DNA of 64,000 bases from Paenibacillus sp. JNUCC32 (GCF_014863545.1 NZ_CP062260.1:5349501-5413500), one strand, 5' to 3'; counted from the stretch's first letter, positions 24,068 through 32,180 are shown. A program made the numbers and translations. Notes: generated from the sequence alone by a model not told the origin.

Positions 24068-24811
24068 TTAGACCGCATCCCGTCGATTGTATATATAGAT
24101 TGATAGTAGCATAAAGAGGAGACCGCATCCTGTCAAAATTATGAAATCGATGCTTGCTGGATTTTGTCCAGCGATCATATTCCATGCCCCATTAGCGTAA
24201 CGGTGAGATGGAAGCCATTCCCCGACCGAGCCCATCCAACTTGGCAAAGTACTAAGCGGCATCCAAAGCCCCCCCACAATGGCAAGCCCCATCTGTAACA
24301 CATTTCCGATGGCAACGGAAGTATTCGCATTTTTAAGCGTTCCTAACAAGGCACCAAGCGCCAGAAAAGATATGCTCCCAATCCATAACCATAATCCGCA
24401 TAATATCCATTGCCCGGCTGTCAATTGTATATCATGAACAAGGCTGGCAGATACAAATATAACAACAATGACGATCAAGTGAACAGCCATTTGCGATACG
24501 ATTTTGCTGCCAATCCAGACGGCAGGAGATAGTGGAGTCAGCTTCAACAGGCGTACCCACCCATCTTGATGCTCGAACGATAGACGGATACCGAATTGAG
24601 ATACGGCTGTACCAATCAAACTGAATGCAGTCATTGACATCAATGAAAAGACACCCCAAGTTGTTGATTGAATCGATTGATCTACCCCATTCATACTTGC
24701 AAATAAAAAGTAGAAAGCAAGCGGCATCGCAATGGAGAAGAGTAAGAAGAACGGACTGCGGATAATTCGTATACTTTCTGCTTTGGTCTGGGCAACAAAC
24801 ATATGTAACAT
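24068..24811 (-). CDS. ABC-2 type transporter permease
   Basis: This 247-residue membrane protein has six hydrophobic helices in the ABC-2 exporter pattern: an N-terminal helix after a short cytoplasmic stretch, then 50-75, 95-125, 130-155, 165-185 and 220-240. It forms the channel for the ATPase encoded just upstream. TAGGAGGAAAATAGCC precedes the ATG, 28 bases after the ATPase stop. The cargo could be a drug, peptide or lipid; the sequence does not say. Confidence 0.88.
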   Translation of the reverse strand: MLHMFVAQTKAESIRIIRSPFFLLFSIAMPLAFYFLFASMNGVDQSIQSTTWGVFSLMSMTAFSLIGTAVSQFGIRLSFEHQDGWVRLLKLTPLSPAVWIGSKIVSQMAVHLIVIVVIFVSASLVHDIQLTAGQWILCGLWLWIGSISFLALGALLGTLKNANTSVAIGNVLQMGLAIVGGLWMPLSTLPSWMGSVGEWLPSHRYANGAWNMIAGQNPASIDFIILTGCGLLFMLLSIYIYNRRDAV

Positions 24812-24838
24812 GGCTATTTTCCTCCTAAAAATGTTTTA

Positions 24839-25744
24839 TTATCGTATAATCGCTTGTTTATTTGAGCCTGTAAGACTTCGGAATGTATCTTCTAAACTGG
24901 CGGATTGTATATCAATATCTGAAATTCCCCATTCAGACTGCATCAGTGTAAATAACAACACATCGGTCTCTTGAGCATACAGACGAATTCGCTCGCCACT
25001 ACATTCTGCCTTTTCTACACCAGGTAATGTGAGCCATTCCTGCTCCGCTGGCGCGTTCGCCGCTCGAAATGAAACGGTTCTAAGTGCTGTTTGAGCCTTT
25101 AAACGTTCCGGAGTCCCTTCCGCAACAACCTGTCCCCTGGCGATGAGTGCGATGTGATCTGCGACAGCATCAGCTTCATCTAAATGATGTGTAGTCAAAA
25201 GCACCGTACGTCCGTCACTTGCCAGCGCTTGGATGGTGTCCCAAAAGCGGCCACGAGCCTCGATATCCATTCCGACGGTTGGTTCATCCAGCAGGAGAAG
25301 CTCTGGATTTCCCGCCAAACTCTGGGCGAAAGCTAATCTACGACGTTGTCCTCCAGACAGCGAGGATGCGCGTCGTTTCTGATCTGCGTGGAGACCCGAA
25401 ATGTCTAACAATCGCTCTAGCGACATCGGATTACGATAATAACTGCGGAACAATTGAAGCACTTCTTTCACCGTAAGTCCATCTGCCGCTTTAACATCCT
25501 GCAAAAGCGCTCCAACACGCTGCCGTAATTCCTTTGTTCCAGACGGCATCCCCAAGACCCTGACTTCTCCTGATGTTGGCTTGACCATTCCGAGTATCAT
25601 GGAAATGGTTGTTGTCTTGCCTGCCCCATTCGGTCCGAGCAATGCTGTTATTTGGCCTTTCTCAAATGATAGATTCATATGATCAACGGCACAGTAATCG
25701 CCGAATTTCTTCACTAGATTTATACATTCAATCGCCTTTGTCAT
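24839..25744 (-). CDS. ABC transporter ATP-binding protein
   Basis: This 301-residue ATPase has Walker A GPNGAGKTT (about 36-44), the signature LSGGQRRRLAFAQSLAG (~130), Walker B LLLLDEPTVGMD (~152) and a switch His in LLTTHHLDEADAVADH. The C-terminal ~80 residues form the extension typical of drug or lantibiotic exporter ATPases of the CcmA/NatA group. It is first in the four-gene operon with permease, kinase and regulator. GGAGGTTAGGACAAA precedes the ATG. Confidence 0.94.
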   Translation of the reverse strand: MTKAIECINLVKKFGDYCAVDHMNLSFEKGQITALLGPNGAGKTTTISMILGMVKPTSGEVRVLGMPSGTKELRQRVGALLQDVKAADGLTVKEVLQLFRSYYRNPMSLERLLDISGLHADQKRRASSLSGGQRRRLAFAQSLAGNPELLLLDEPTVGMDIEARGRFWDTIQALASDGRTVLLTTHHLDEADAVADHIALIARGQVVAEGTPERLKAQTALRTVSFRAANAPAEQEWLTLPGVEKAECSGERIRLYAQETDVLLFTLMQSEWGISDIDIQSASLEDTFRSLTGSNKQAIIR

Positions 25745-25870
25745 TTTGTCCTAACCTCCGCTAATTTCTTCTTTCGTTACTTGATGTCCTCATTATATTG
25801 AAAAAGCGCGAGATTCAATTAGTGTGGGTTGTCACAAGCCGGTTATGACAAATGTCAGAAAAAAGAAAGC

Positions 25871-25940
25871 AAAAAAAAGAAGGACCTCTAGGCCCTTCTT
25901 CAGCATAACTGCATTTGACACTCTTTGAGTGAGGTGTCCT
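25871..25940 (-). pseudogene. Terminator with a more decayed copy of the sensor-gene tail
   Basis: Bases 25901-25940 resemble the tail of the sensor-domain gene (CACCTCACTCAAAG, then ATGCAG) but carry several changes and no longer read in frame. A strong stem (AGAAGGACC/GGCCCTTCT) with eight T residues on the minus strand follows, again like the gene end plus terminator at 22196. Homology is likely but not certain. Confidence 0.45.
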
Positions 25941-26386
25941 GCTTTGCAAACTTATAGCTAAGGATTTTACACTTTTAATCGAACACAGAAAAATCCACAA
26001 CCTCTGAAGTGACCCCATGAATGATTCAACGGACAATGCGGGTGTACAGGCTATCAGGTGTTCGGAAGGCGCGACATTAGTAGCTACAGTTTCTGGTTCA
26101 ACGCCATTTGGGAAGATGGATAAGGGCATTAAACTAGGCACTCTAAATTCGGAAACACCTAATTGTCCGCCAGCGTCGAAAATTGCCTGTTTTGGGGATC
26201 GGAGCGACAGACTATTTCACAAAACCCCTTAGACATATGTACGCACATTAACATCGACTGCGTTTAGACTAATTTAAAAAAGTATCAAACTTTTTCTATT
26301 CGATGGTGTTTATCTATATAGCAGCAACATTCACACCCATGGAAATGAAGATTTATATAATCCAATTTGAAGGTTGAAAATCATTT
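25941..26386. other. Gene-free stretch
   Basis: About 450 bases contain only short frames without ribosome sites or recognisable domains. One minus-strand patch near 25975-26005 ends in VVDFSV, which faintly resembles the VTDFS ending of the small broken gene. I draw no conclusion from it. Base composition shifts to AT-rich beyond 26250. Confidence 0.4.
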
Positions 26387-26902
26387 TCAAGGCTTAGTCA
26401 CTTCAATTTCGTCATCATCGTTAAGATCTGGTGAACTGTAGAAAAAATACATCTTCCCATCAATTTTCGCTGTTAAATTAGGTACCTGTTCTTTATTTTT
26501 TATTCGAATGCTGAATGAGTTTTCATCTCCTAATATAACAACACCACCCCAAACTGGAATGTGCTCTAAATGGTTATCTTTGTACGTTGGATAGGAAGCT
26601 TTTATGATTTCTATGTCTGAAGACTCTATTTTTTGCTGATAAGCGTGATTATATAGGGACCATAAGTTCCAACCTTTTTTCTGAAGAGTAATAATCCCTT
26701 TAATTTTACCGTTCTTTTCATATAAGTAATGGTGAAATTGATAGTCCTCTTTTGATATTAACATAACTTCTTTGCTCGATATTCCATTTTTCCAAAGTAT
26801 CCCTTCGGGAGTAAATGTTCTAAAGAAATATACAGCTAATAATACTAAAACTACAGTAATTGACACGAAAGTAATAATCATTTTTTTTTTATACCTTTTC
26901 AT
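26387..26902 (-). CDS. Membrane-anchored protein of unknown function
   Basis: This 171-residue protein has a basic start (KRYKKK), one TM helix (IITFVSITVVLVLLAVYFF, about 9-27) and a ~140-residue extracellular domain rich in Lys, Tyr and Trp (GWNLWSLYNHAYQQ, VWGGVVILGDENSFSIRI, KMYFFYSS). I recognise no family. Codons are clearly more AT-rich than in neighbouring operons, which suggests transfer. GGAGGTGCTTCG lies upstream of the ATG. The neighbouring gene at 27050 is divergent and also AT-rich, so the two may have arrived together. Confidence 0.6.
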   Translation of the reverse strand: MKRYKKKMIITFVSITVVLVLLAVYFFRTFTPEGILWKNGISSKEVMLISKEDYQFHHYLYEKNGKIKGIITLQKKGWNLWSLYNHAYQQKIESSDIEIIKASYPTYKDNHLEHIPVWGGVVILGDENSFSIRIKNKEQVPNLTAKIDGKMYFFYSSPDLNDDDEIEVTKP

Positions 26903-27049
26903 AGTTGGCGAAGCACCTCCAGTAATGAAATCTGCTATAAGATTCTCCTATTATATATAAGTATCCTTATTTTATCAATAAATATAAATTATCCTTGTAT
27001 TTCCATTATTAACCTGTTATATTCAAATCAAAAATAGTGGAGGTGCCGC

Positions 27050-28057
27050 ATGAATAAAAAGAAACTTTTAACCATGATGCTTGCTGTAACAACCGCCATG
27101 TCTTGTTTTTCTGGCATGGCATCAGCTTCTAGCCAAGATCTAAAAGCCCCAGCATTTGATAAGGATCATCAACTTAAGATTGAATCATTAATTGATGATC
27201 TTATCTCTGTTAGGTTAGAAAAATCAACAATTAATCCTGCAAATTTAATAACTGATACTGCTTCTACACCTATACAAGCTTTAGACGACAAGGAAGAAGA
27301 GTTAATTAATTTACTTGAGGCTGAAGGAGTTCGACCTATAACAGAAGAGGAACGCACTATTCTAAATAAATCTACATATTTAAGTGCGGAAAATGGAAAC
27401 CATGTTACAGCTGGCCCACCCACATGGGGACCATACCCATATGTTGACATGCTTACTTACGGTGAAAAAACTATTACTGTAAATGGTAGAAGCCATACAA
27501 TTTGGGTGAATTATGCTGTTCCGAAAAATGGAGGTGGCGCTCCGTTAGTTAAACATTACGATTCAATAAAATTAATGAAACAACCTTTCGAGTTCGCCAA
27601 AGCAAGAGAAAAAGTTATTGACGTATTGATTCAAAGAGCGGCTGGAAAGTCCAAACTCTTTGAAGCATCATTTCACGAATTTTGGTGGCCTGCAATCCAA
27701 GGGTATACTAGTTTTGATACTCACGACGCTTTAATATCCTATGCTGTAAAAATGAAGTATGTTTGGGTTAAAAATGGATCAACATGGCAATTAAAGGCTT
27801 CTTCTAATAATGTACAAACGAATGAAAGACACTCCGAGAGAGGCTACCTTAATGGCAGACTTACTGAAAGCTCTAAACTTGAAACAAAAAATGTTTGGGG
27901 AGAATTGTACGATCAAATTGAAACTTTAGCAGTTTCAGAAGGTAACACTTACTTAAAGGATCCAGTTAGAGCTATTATTTACCGAGATTATGATAAAAAA
28001 GAAGTATTAAGTGTTTTTCCACACTACGCGGGTGGTCCGCTTGATCTTGCTCCATAA
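27050..28057 (+). CDS. Secreted protein of unknown function
   Basis: This 335-residue protein has a classical signal peptide (MNKKKLLTMMLAVTTAM, cleavage near MASAS). The mature part starts with a charged helical region (to ~115), then has GPPTWGPYPYVDMLTYGEKTI and alternating aromatic strands (HEFWWPAIQGYTSFDTHD, YVWVKNGSTWQLKAS). I know no matching domain. GTGGAGGTGCCGC is a good ribosome site for the ATG at 27050. Composition is AT-rich like the divergent gene at 26902, so this looks like a transferred pair. Confidence 0.65.
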   Translation: MNKKKLLTMMLAVTTAMSCFSGMASASSQDLKAPAFDKDHQLKIESLIDDLISVRLEKSTINPANLITDTASTPIQALDDKEEELINLLEAEGVRPITEEERTILNKSTYLSAENGNHVTAGPPTWGPYPYVDMLTYGEKTITVNGRSHTIWVNYAVPKNGGGAPLVKHYDSIKLMKQPFEFAKAREKVIDVLIQRAAGKSKLFEASFHEFWWPAIQGYTSFDTHDALISYAVKMKYVWVKNGSTWQLKASSNNVQTNERHSERGYLNGRLTESSKLETKNVWGELYDQIETLAVSEGNTYLKDPVRAIIYRDYDKKEVLSVFPHYAGGPLDLAP

Positions 28058-28756
28058 TTTTTTGATAAAAAATAAAAAATAAGAGAAGACTTGAAGGCTG
28101 TCGAGACTTACTCGACAGCTATTCTTATGCAGATTGCCGGCTTTTTATATAGAGAATATAGAAGTTGGAAGCTAAATTTATTGATTAATTTTATCGTAAT
28201 ATCGCCATAATTCGCGCCGTAACTGAATTTTTTCGAGAATTTACTCTTTTAAAATTTACTAGAAAGTGCTATCACAAAAGAAATGGCTAAAAAATAAGCC
28301 ATTGTTTCAAGCGGCTCAGGATTGGCAATCCTTCAGTTGCTCCATCCGTACCACAATACGTTGAACAAGCGCTAAACAATGACTTTGCATGTTTATTCCC
28401 ATCTTGATCCGGAACGGGCAATGCTAAACGAATAAACACCAAAATAATGTTAAACCTCTGATTACTCGTGATGGTACGGAAGATCAGGGCTTTTCTAGTT
28501 ATAAATATTTTCAATTTTAATAACTAGGAGATTCTTGTGTTCTTCTTTATTTACAACGCATTTATCCAGCTTTAAAATAAAATCACTAAGATTTCTCTTT
28601 GTATTTTCTTTGCCATCATTAATCCGGTAAAGATGGTGAATAGCTGGCTACAGCTAATAAAAAATCGGATTGAAACAGGAGGGCTATAAAGCATACGCGC
28701 TACACGTATGCTTTATAGCCTTCTTTTTTATGTCCAAATTTTAGGAGGAAATAGAG
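28058..28756. other. Gene-free AT-rich stretch with two hairpins
   Basis: About 700 bases hold a hairpin (GCTGTCGAG/CTCGACAGC, 28104-28128) behind the secreted protein gene, a minus-strand hairpin around 28281-28303 (AATGGCT/AGCCATT), and a strong plus-strand terminator at 28682-28729. I find no supported gene. The terminator implies an unseen or lost transcript ending there. Confidence 0.45.
28682..28729 (+). terminator. Very strong plus-strand terminator
   Basis: GGCTATAAAGCATACG and CGTATGCTTTATAGCC form a perfect 16-bp stem with a seven-base loop, followed by TTCTTTTTT. No plus-strand gene directly precedes it; the nearest ends 625 bases upstream. Confidence 0.85.
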
Positions 28757-29051
28757 ATGAGCAGCTTGGAGACAGTATTTGAAAAAAGACGTATTGAGGA
28801 TGCTACAAGTTTATAGTGATGACCGGTTGATCTTATGCCTTCCCAATGTAAACCGAATTACTGCATTGGAGAGCCGTATCGATTCAGAACAACTCGACAC
28901 GATTGAGGAGAAGTATATTTCATCAGGGGAAAGGAGCTGTATTGCCGAAACTCTTAACTCTTACTCGTTACATCTGATAGTCAGGGCATATGACATCGTT
29001 GACGAGCACTACATCCAGATTTATTTCAACATTCATGCTTCTGGATGCTAG
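28757..29051 (+). pseudogene. Small gene of unknown function with a frameshift near its start
   Basis: AGGAGGAAATAGAG precedes an ATG at 28757 that reads MSSLETVFEK and then runs into a stop after 19 codons. The long frame (to 29051) is one step away and continues KDVLRMLQVYSDDRLILCL through ~85 residues. Removing one A from the A-run near 28783 joins the two into one ~97-residue protein. Either the gene is broken or this is a sequencing slip in the A-run. The alternative TTG start at 28779 has only a weak GGAG. No family is recognised. Confidence 0.55.
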
Positions 29052-29072
29052 AGAGGGAGGGATATAGAAACA

Positions 29073-29333
29073 ATGGAGACATATGAACGAGTCGAAAACA
29101 CTACTAAGGTTGGTATCCAGAACCGCCTAAAAGACTATAATACGGTCATCTTGGACATGTGGGATTACTTCGAGTCTGCGGGATTCACATTTCATGGAGT
29201 CATTCGGGACTGGACCGGCGTTTTTCATAACGGAGCCTACTACGCAGTCCTCCATTTCGTAAAGGATCGTCCGGATCAGGATTGCATTGCTCCCGACAGT
29301 GGTTACTCATGGATGAGGGGAGTCGAACATTAA
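29073..29333 (+). CDS. Small protein of unknown function
   Basis: This 86-residue soluble protein starts with an ATG preceded by GAGGGAGGG, 21 bases after the previous frame's stop, so the two form a small operon. It contains a helical N-terminus and an aromatic core (LDMWDYFESAGFTFHGVIRDW, AYYAVLHFV). I recognise no domain. Its size and its position next to another small protein in an accessory region would fit an immunity protein or part of a toxin module, but nothing in the sequence proves this. Confidence 0.55.
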   Translation: METYERVENTTKVGIQNRLKDYNTVILDMWDYFESAGFTFHGVIRDWTGVFHNGAYYAVLHFVKDRPDQDCIAPDSGYSWMRGVEH

Positions 29334-29395
29334 AAGGTAAACCTGCAACTAATAAGTTGAATCGGTGATGTTTAGCTCTATTTAAGTCATTCCAC

Positions 29396-30374
29396 CTAAT
29401 ACAACATAGAGTTTAACAGCTCCCTAATCCTCTGTTCTTCCCCGCTCTCGTTTGTACGGAACCTTGTTAATTCCATTCCAAATTTCTTGAAAATCTCTTC
29501 TTTTTTCTCATCTCGCTTTAGTTGTTCAGGATTGTTCTCATGAAAGGCAAATCCATCGACTTCGATCGCCATCGCTAGCGATCTGTCCAGTTTATGATAA
29601 ATCACAAAATCAACAGAAGAACGATTTCTGACGAATCTGCGCTCTTCCTCATTTAACCGTTCCAGGTCGGTAAACAAATTCATTAGTAAAACCTGATTCC
29701 CTAGTTCAAAATCCTTGAACATAGGCTCCTGTAGTATCTGGTCGAGCAAGGCGTGCATAATATTCTCGCTCCGATGCCTTGATTTATTAAAGAAACGTAC
29801 GCGTTCTCGAAATTCCTGCAGATGATCAGAGTATTCCTTGTATAACAAGTCAAATATAGAATGAATCTGGCTCTCCACGACGTTGTTGTCCAGCGTACTA
29901 TATTCCATATATCGCATGAGATCTCCCACTTCATTCCCATACTTGCGAAACGCAGACTGATCGGTCACCAGAATAAACCTCTCCTGCGCACGGGACACAG
30001 CCACATTAATCATGCAAGGATCATTAACAAATTTCATCCCCATGCCTCCTGCTCTCGTTCGGTCGAGCACCGTAGACATGATCATAACGGACTTCTCACG
30101 TCCCTGATATTTATGGATCGTGTCACTCTCTATATCAGCAGTGAATTGCTGGGTCGCTTTCTCCACCTGCTTACGGTAAGGCGTCACAAAGCCGATATCC
30201 GCATGACCTGCTGCCGCTTCGAGGTACCCCAACAGAATCTCCTGTTCAATGACATCAAGCTCGCGATCGCTCAACTTCCCGCCAAGCCCGATGGGGTAAA
30301 CATGGTGTTAGTTGTTGCCCATCCATATTGAGTACCGTTATCAATGGTTCCTCTCCATCATGACTATGATTCAT
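29396..30374 (-). pseudogene. Remnant of a superfamily 1 DNA/RNA helicase with a nuclease-like tail
   Basis: The frame 29396-30274 encodes the last ~290 residues of a UPF1/Dna2-like helicase. It has the 2A-domain motifs IHKYQGREKSVMIMS (motif V) and INVAVSRAQERFILV (motif VI), followed by a DUF2726/DUF559-type endonuclease-like domain (SVDFVIYHKLDRSLAMAIEVDG, NEEQRIRELL). Walker A and the first RecA domain are absent. A start with ribosome site (GGAG before the ATG at 30374) opens ~30 residues in another frame (MNHSHDGEEPLITVLNMDG) that run into this part. The best reading is an internal deletion that fused the start and the end of a ~900-residue helicase out of frame. Confidence 0.7.
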
Positions 30375-30430
30375 CGATTTCACTCCATCTGTACGACATG
30401 TTCTAACCTATAGTATTAATATAAAACAAA

Positions 30431-30456
30431 AACACCATCCTCATGCGGATGGTGTT
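30431..30456 (-). terminator. Terminator beyond the partial ssrA copy
   Basis: AACACCATCC and GGATGGTGTT pair around TCATGC, and the minus strand ends in TTTTGTTTTAT. It takes the same place relative to the partial ssrA copy as the terminator at 31587 takes relative to intact ssrA. Its loop is identical to that at 1957. Confidence 0.82.
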
Positions 30457-30464
30457 CATTATGA

Positions 30465-30743
30465 TGGAACCGAGGGGAGTCGAACCCCTGTCCGAAGATA
30501 ACGACAGCACAAGCTTCTATGGGTGTGGTGACAGATTTGATGTCACCTGAAAGTATTGCGAAGCAATGCTAGCATCGTATGCGATACTCGAACTCCCTGT
30601 CACCGGATTCCCTTCAGGTCACTGATTGTCTTCTTCAGCTAGCCTCAAGCGGAGACTAGACAGCGTATCCCACTAAAGTTGAGCCCTCATTTCCTGGTAC
30701 ACGGCGATACAGAGCGAGAGCACACGTGCAAGGTTATTAAGCT
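30465..30743 (-). pseudogene. ssrA: Partial second copy of ssrA (3' half)
   Basis: From the terminal CCA (30465) to the tag stop codons (TAATAA near 30735-30740) this follows intact ssrA 31635-31875 closely, including the T-arm (GGGGAGTCGAACCCC) and the downstream pseudoknots. It differs by a ~40-base insertion around 30549-30590 that folds as an extra stem, and by the last acceptor bases (GGTTCCA instead of GCCTCCA). The tag sequence, the alanine-accepting 5' half and the promoter are missing. It cannot make a working tmRNA alone and marks the far end of an insertion next to ssrA. Confidence 0.93.
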
Positions 30744-30768
30744 AATTGCCATACCACCCCAAAACGCA

Positions 30769-31347
30769 CTACCAACTATGATCCCTAATAACATTCGCAG
30801 ACCAAGCAGGTATATTCTCTATGCAATATATCAGCTTACTTTCTGCGATTTCAGCAACAATCGTTGGTTGGTTTGTGTTATCTATAATAAAAACCTGATC
30901 TGCAATGGCTAGTGCAGGCTTTAAATTTTGCAATGACTGACCGTATCGAAAACGAATATCCTCTTCAGCAATCCAATGTCCACCCTGCTCGACACGAGAG
31001 GCCACACGGTCAATATGCATTTGCACATCTTGAAGTCCAATATAGTACATGACGATGTCATAACCGCTTTCCTTAGCAATTTGCATATGCTTTAGAACAA
31101 ATGTACCTGATAGTGTAGTTTCAATTGCAAAATGCTCCTGTCTTTTTATCAACGATCTGATTCTTTTGACCGCTTCTCTTCCCGCCGAAAGATCGACACT
31201 TCTTGGATCATCTGGTTTTAGTTCACGGGCAATCTGATCAGGGTCAACCAACTCGCCTAACCATGCTCTCATCTGCATACTGAGCGTGCTTTTTCCCGCC
31301 CCATTTGTTCCTGCAAAAACCGTCATAACTGGTTTTAGTTTATTCAT
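30769..31347 (-). CDS. Zeta-toxin-like kinase
   Basis: This ~192-residue protein has the P-loop VFAGTNGAGKST at residues 9-20, ELVDPDQIARELKPDD (the substrate-side Asp region), and IETTLSGTFVLKHMQIAKESGYDIVMYYIGL, which together are the marks of the zeta/ParE-unrelated P-loop toxin family. Known zeta toxins phosphorylate UDP-N-acetylglucosamine and block cell-wall synthesis. The frame extends upstream. I use the ATG at 31347, which overlaps the stop of the small partner gene (ATGAATAA); an ATG at 31362 is also possible. The pair sits between intact and partial ssrA. Confidence 0.85.
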   Translation of the reverse strand: MNKLKPVMTVFAGTNGAGKSTLSMQMRAWLGELVDPDQIARELKPDDPRSVDLSAGREAVKRIRSLIKRQEHFAIETTLSGTFVLKHMQIAKESGYDIVMYYIGLQDVQMHIDRVASRVEQGGHWIAEEDIRFRYGQSLQNLKPALAIADQVFIIDNTNQPTIVAEIAESKLIYCIENIPAWSANVIRDHSW

Positions 31348-31537
31348 GATATTCGAACTCATGTCGATTTCCGGTTGCATCATAAATGATTTCGAACTTA
31401 TTACCGTTAGCATCCTCACGTACTCGTTTATTATTCTTGATATAGTAAATGGATGCCCCTGACTCTCTGGCTTGCTTGCGTGCATGTTGATTCGCTTTTT
31501 TCAGAATTTCTTGGAGCTGCTCTCGATTGGCAACCAT
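31340..31537 (-). CDS. Probable antitoxin partner of the zeta-like toxin
   Basis: This 65-residue, strongly charged protein begins with a helical stretch (REQLQEILKKANQHARKQARE) and ends in two short strands (NKFEIIYDATGNRHEFEY). GGAGGGG precedes the ATG. The stop overlaps the toxin's ATG, the usual order of antitoxin before toxin. It lacks similarity to the three-helix epsilon antitoxin that I can see, so the antitoxin role rests on size, overlap and position. Confidence 0.65.
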   Translation of the reverse strand: MVANREQLQEILKKANQHARKQARESGASIYYIKNNKRVREDANGNKFEIIYDATGNRHEFEYHE

Positions 31538-31586
31538 CCTGAGTCCCCTCCAGTTTTCTAATTACGCTTATTATATCATAAACAGA

Positions 31587-31620
31587 AGAGCCACCAACCA
31601 GATCACTGGCTGATGGCTCT
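31587..31620 (-). terminator. Terminator of ssrA
   Basis: AGAGCCACCAACCAG pairs with CTGGCTGATGGCTCT (two mismatches) over a four-base loop, 15 bases past the ssrA 3' end. Confidence 0.75.
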
Positions 31621-31634
31621 ATCATTGTTATGTA

Positions 31635-31996
31635 TGGAGGCGAGGGGAGTCGAACCCCTGTCCGAAGATAACGACAACACAAGCTTCTACGGGTGTAGTG
31701 ACAGATTTGATGTCACCCTAGGAACTCCCTGTCACCGGATTCCCTTCAGGTCAGCCTGATTGTCTTCTTCAGCTAGCCCCAGGCGGAGACTAGACAGCGT
31801 ATCCCACTAAAGTTGAGCCCTCATCCCGGTACATGGGCGATACAGAGCGAGAGCACGCTCACAGGTTATTAAGCTGCGAAAGCGTAGTTGTTTTGTTGTT
31901 TGCCGTTTAATTGGCTTTAGCGTTGATGAAGTGGACGCGTCCCCACTACCCGCTACTCATGCCCGAACTATCCCCGTCGAATCCAAAAACGCCCCC
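31635..31996 (-). ncRNA. ssrA: Transfer-messenger RNA (tmRNA)
   Basis: The 362-nt RNA rescues stalled ribosomes together with SmpB, encoded just upstream. The 5' end GGGGGCG (31996) pairs with CGCCTCC before the encoded CCA (31635); the T-arm GGGGTTCGACTCCCC is intact. The tag frame reads GKQQNNYAFAA followed by TAATAA (stop near 31867-31872), giving a proteolysis tag that ends in FAA rather than the common LAA. D-loop-like and pseudoknot segments lie in the expected order. The full length and both ends are supported by pairing. Confidence 0.96.
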
Positions 31997-32180
31997 TTAA
32001 GTTGGAGAAATGCCGGTGCTTCGCACCTTAGCGTTCCTGCCAAAAAGGGCTATCGGATTAAATCAAAGAATATTCAGCCATAGCAGTCGATTGATGCCAC
32101 ACACTCTTTCCCTCCAAGAAAGAAGAATGCGCCAACTGTATGCCGATTGTCAAAGATCTTATTGATCTCTTACATCACTT

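Noticed and set aside
26017..26232. A 71-codon plus-strand frame in the gap behind the ABC operon
   Set aside because: No ribosome site and no recognisable domain; the stretch seems to be decayed sequence.
31635..31665. Possible tRNA genes at GGAGTCGAACCCC (31647 and 30476)
   Set aside because: The T-arm motif belongs to the tRNA-like end of ssrA and of its partial copy; there are no anticodon or D arms.
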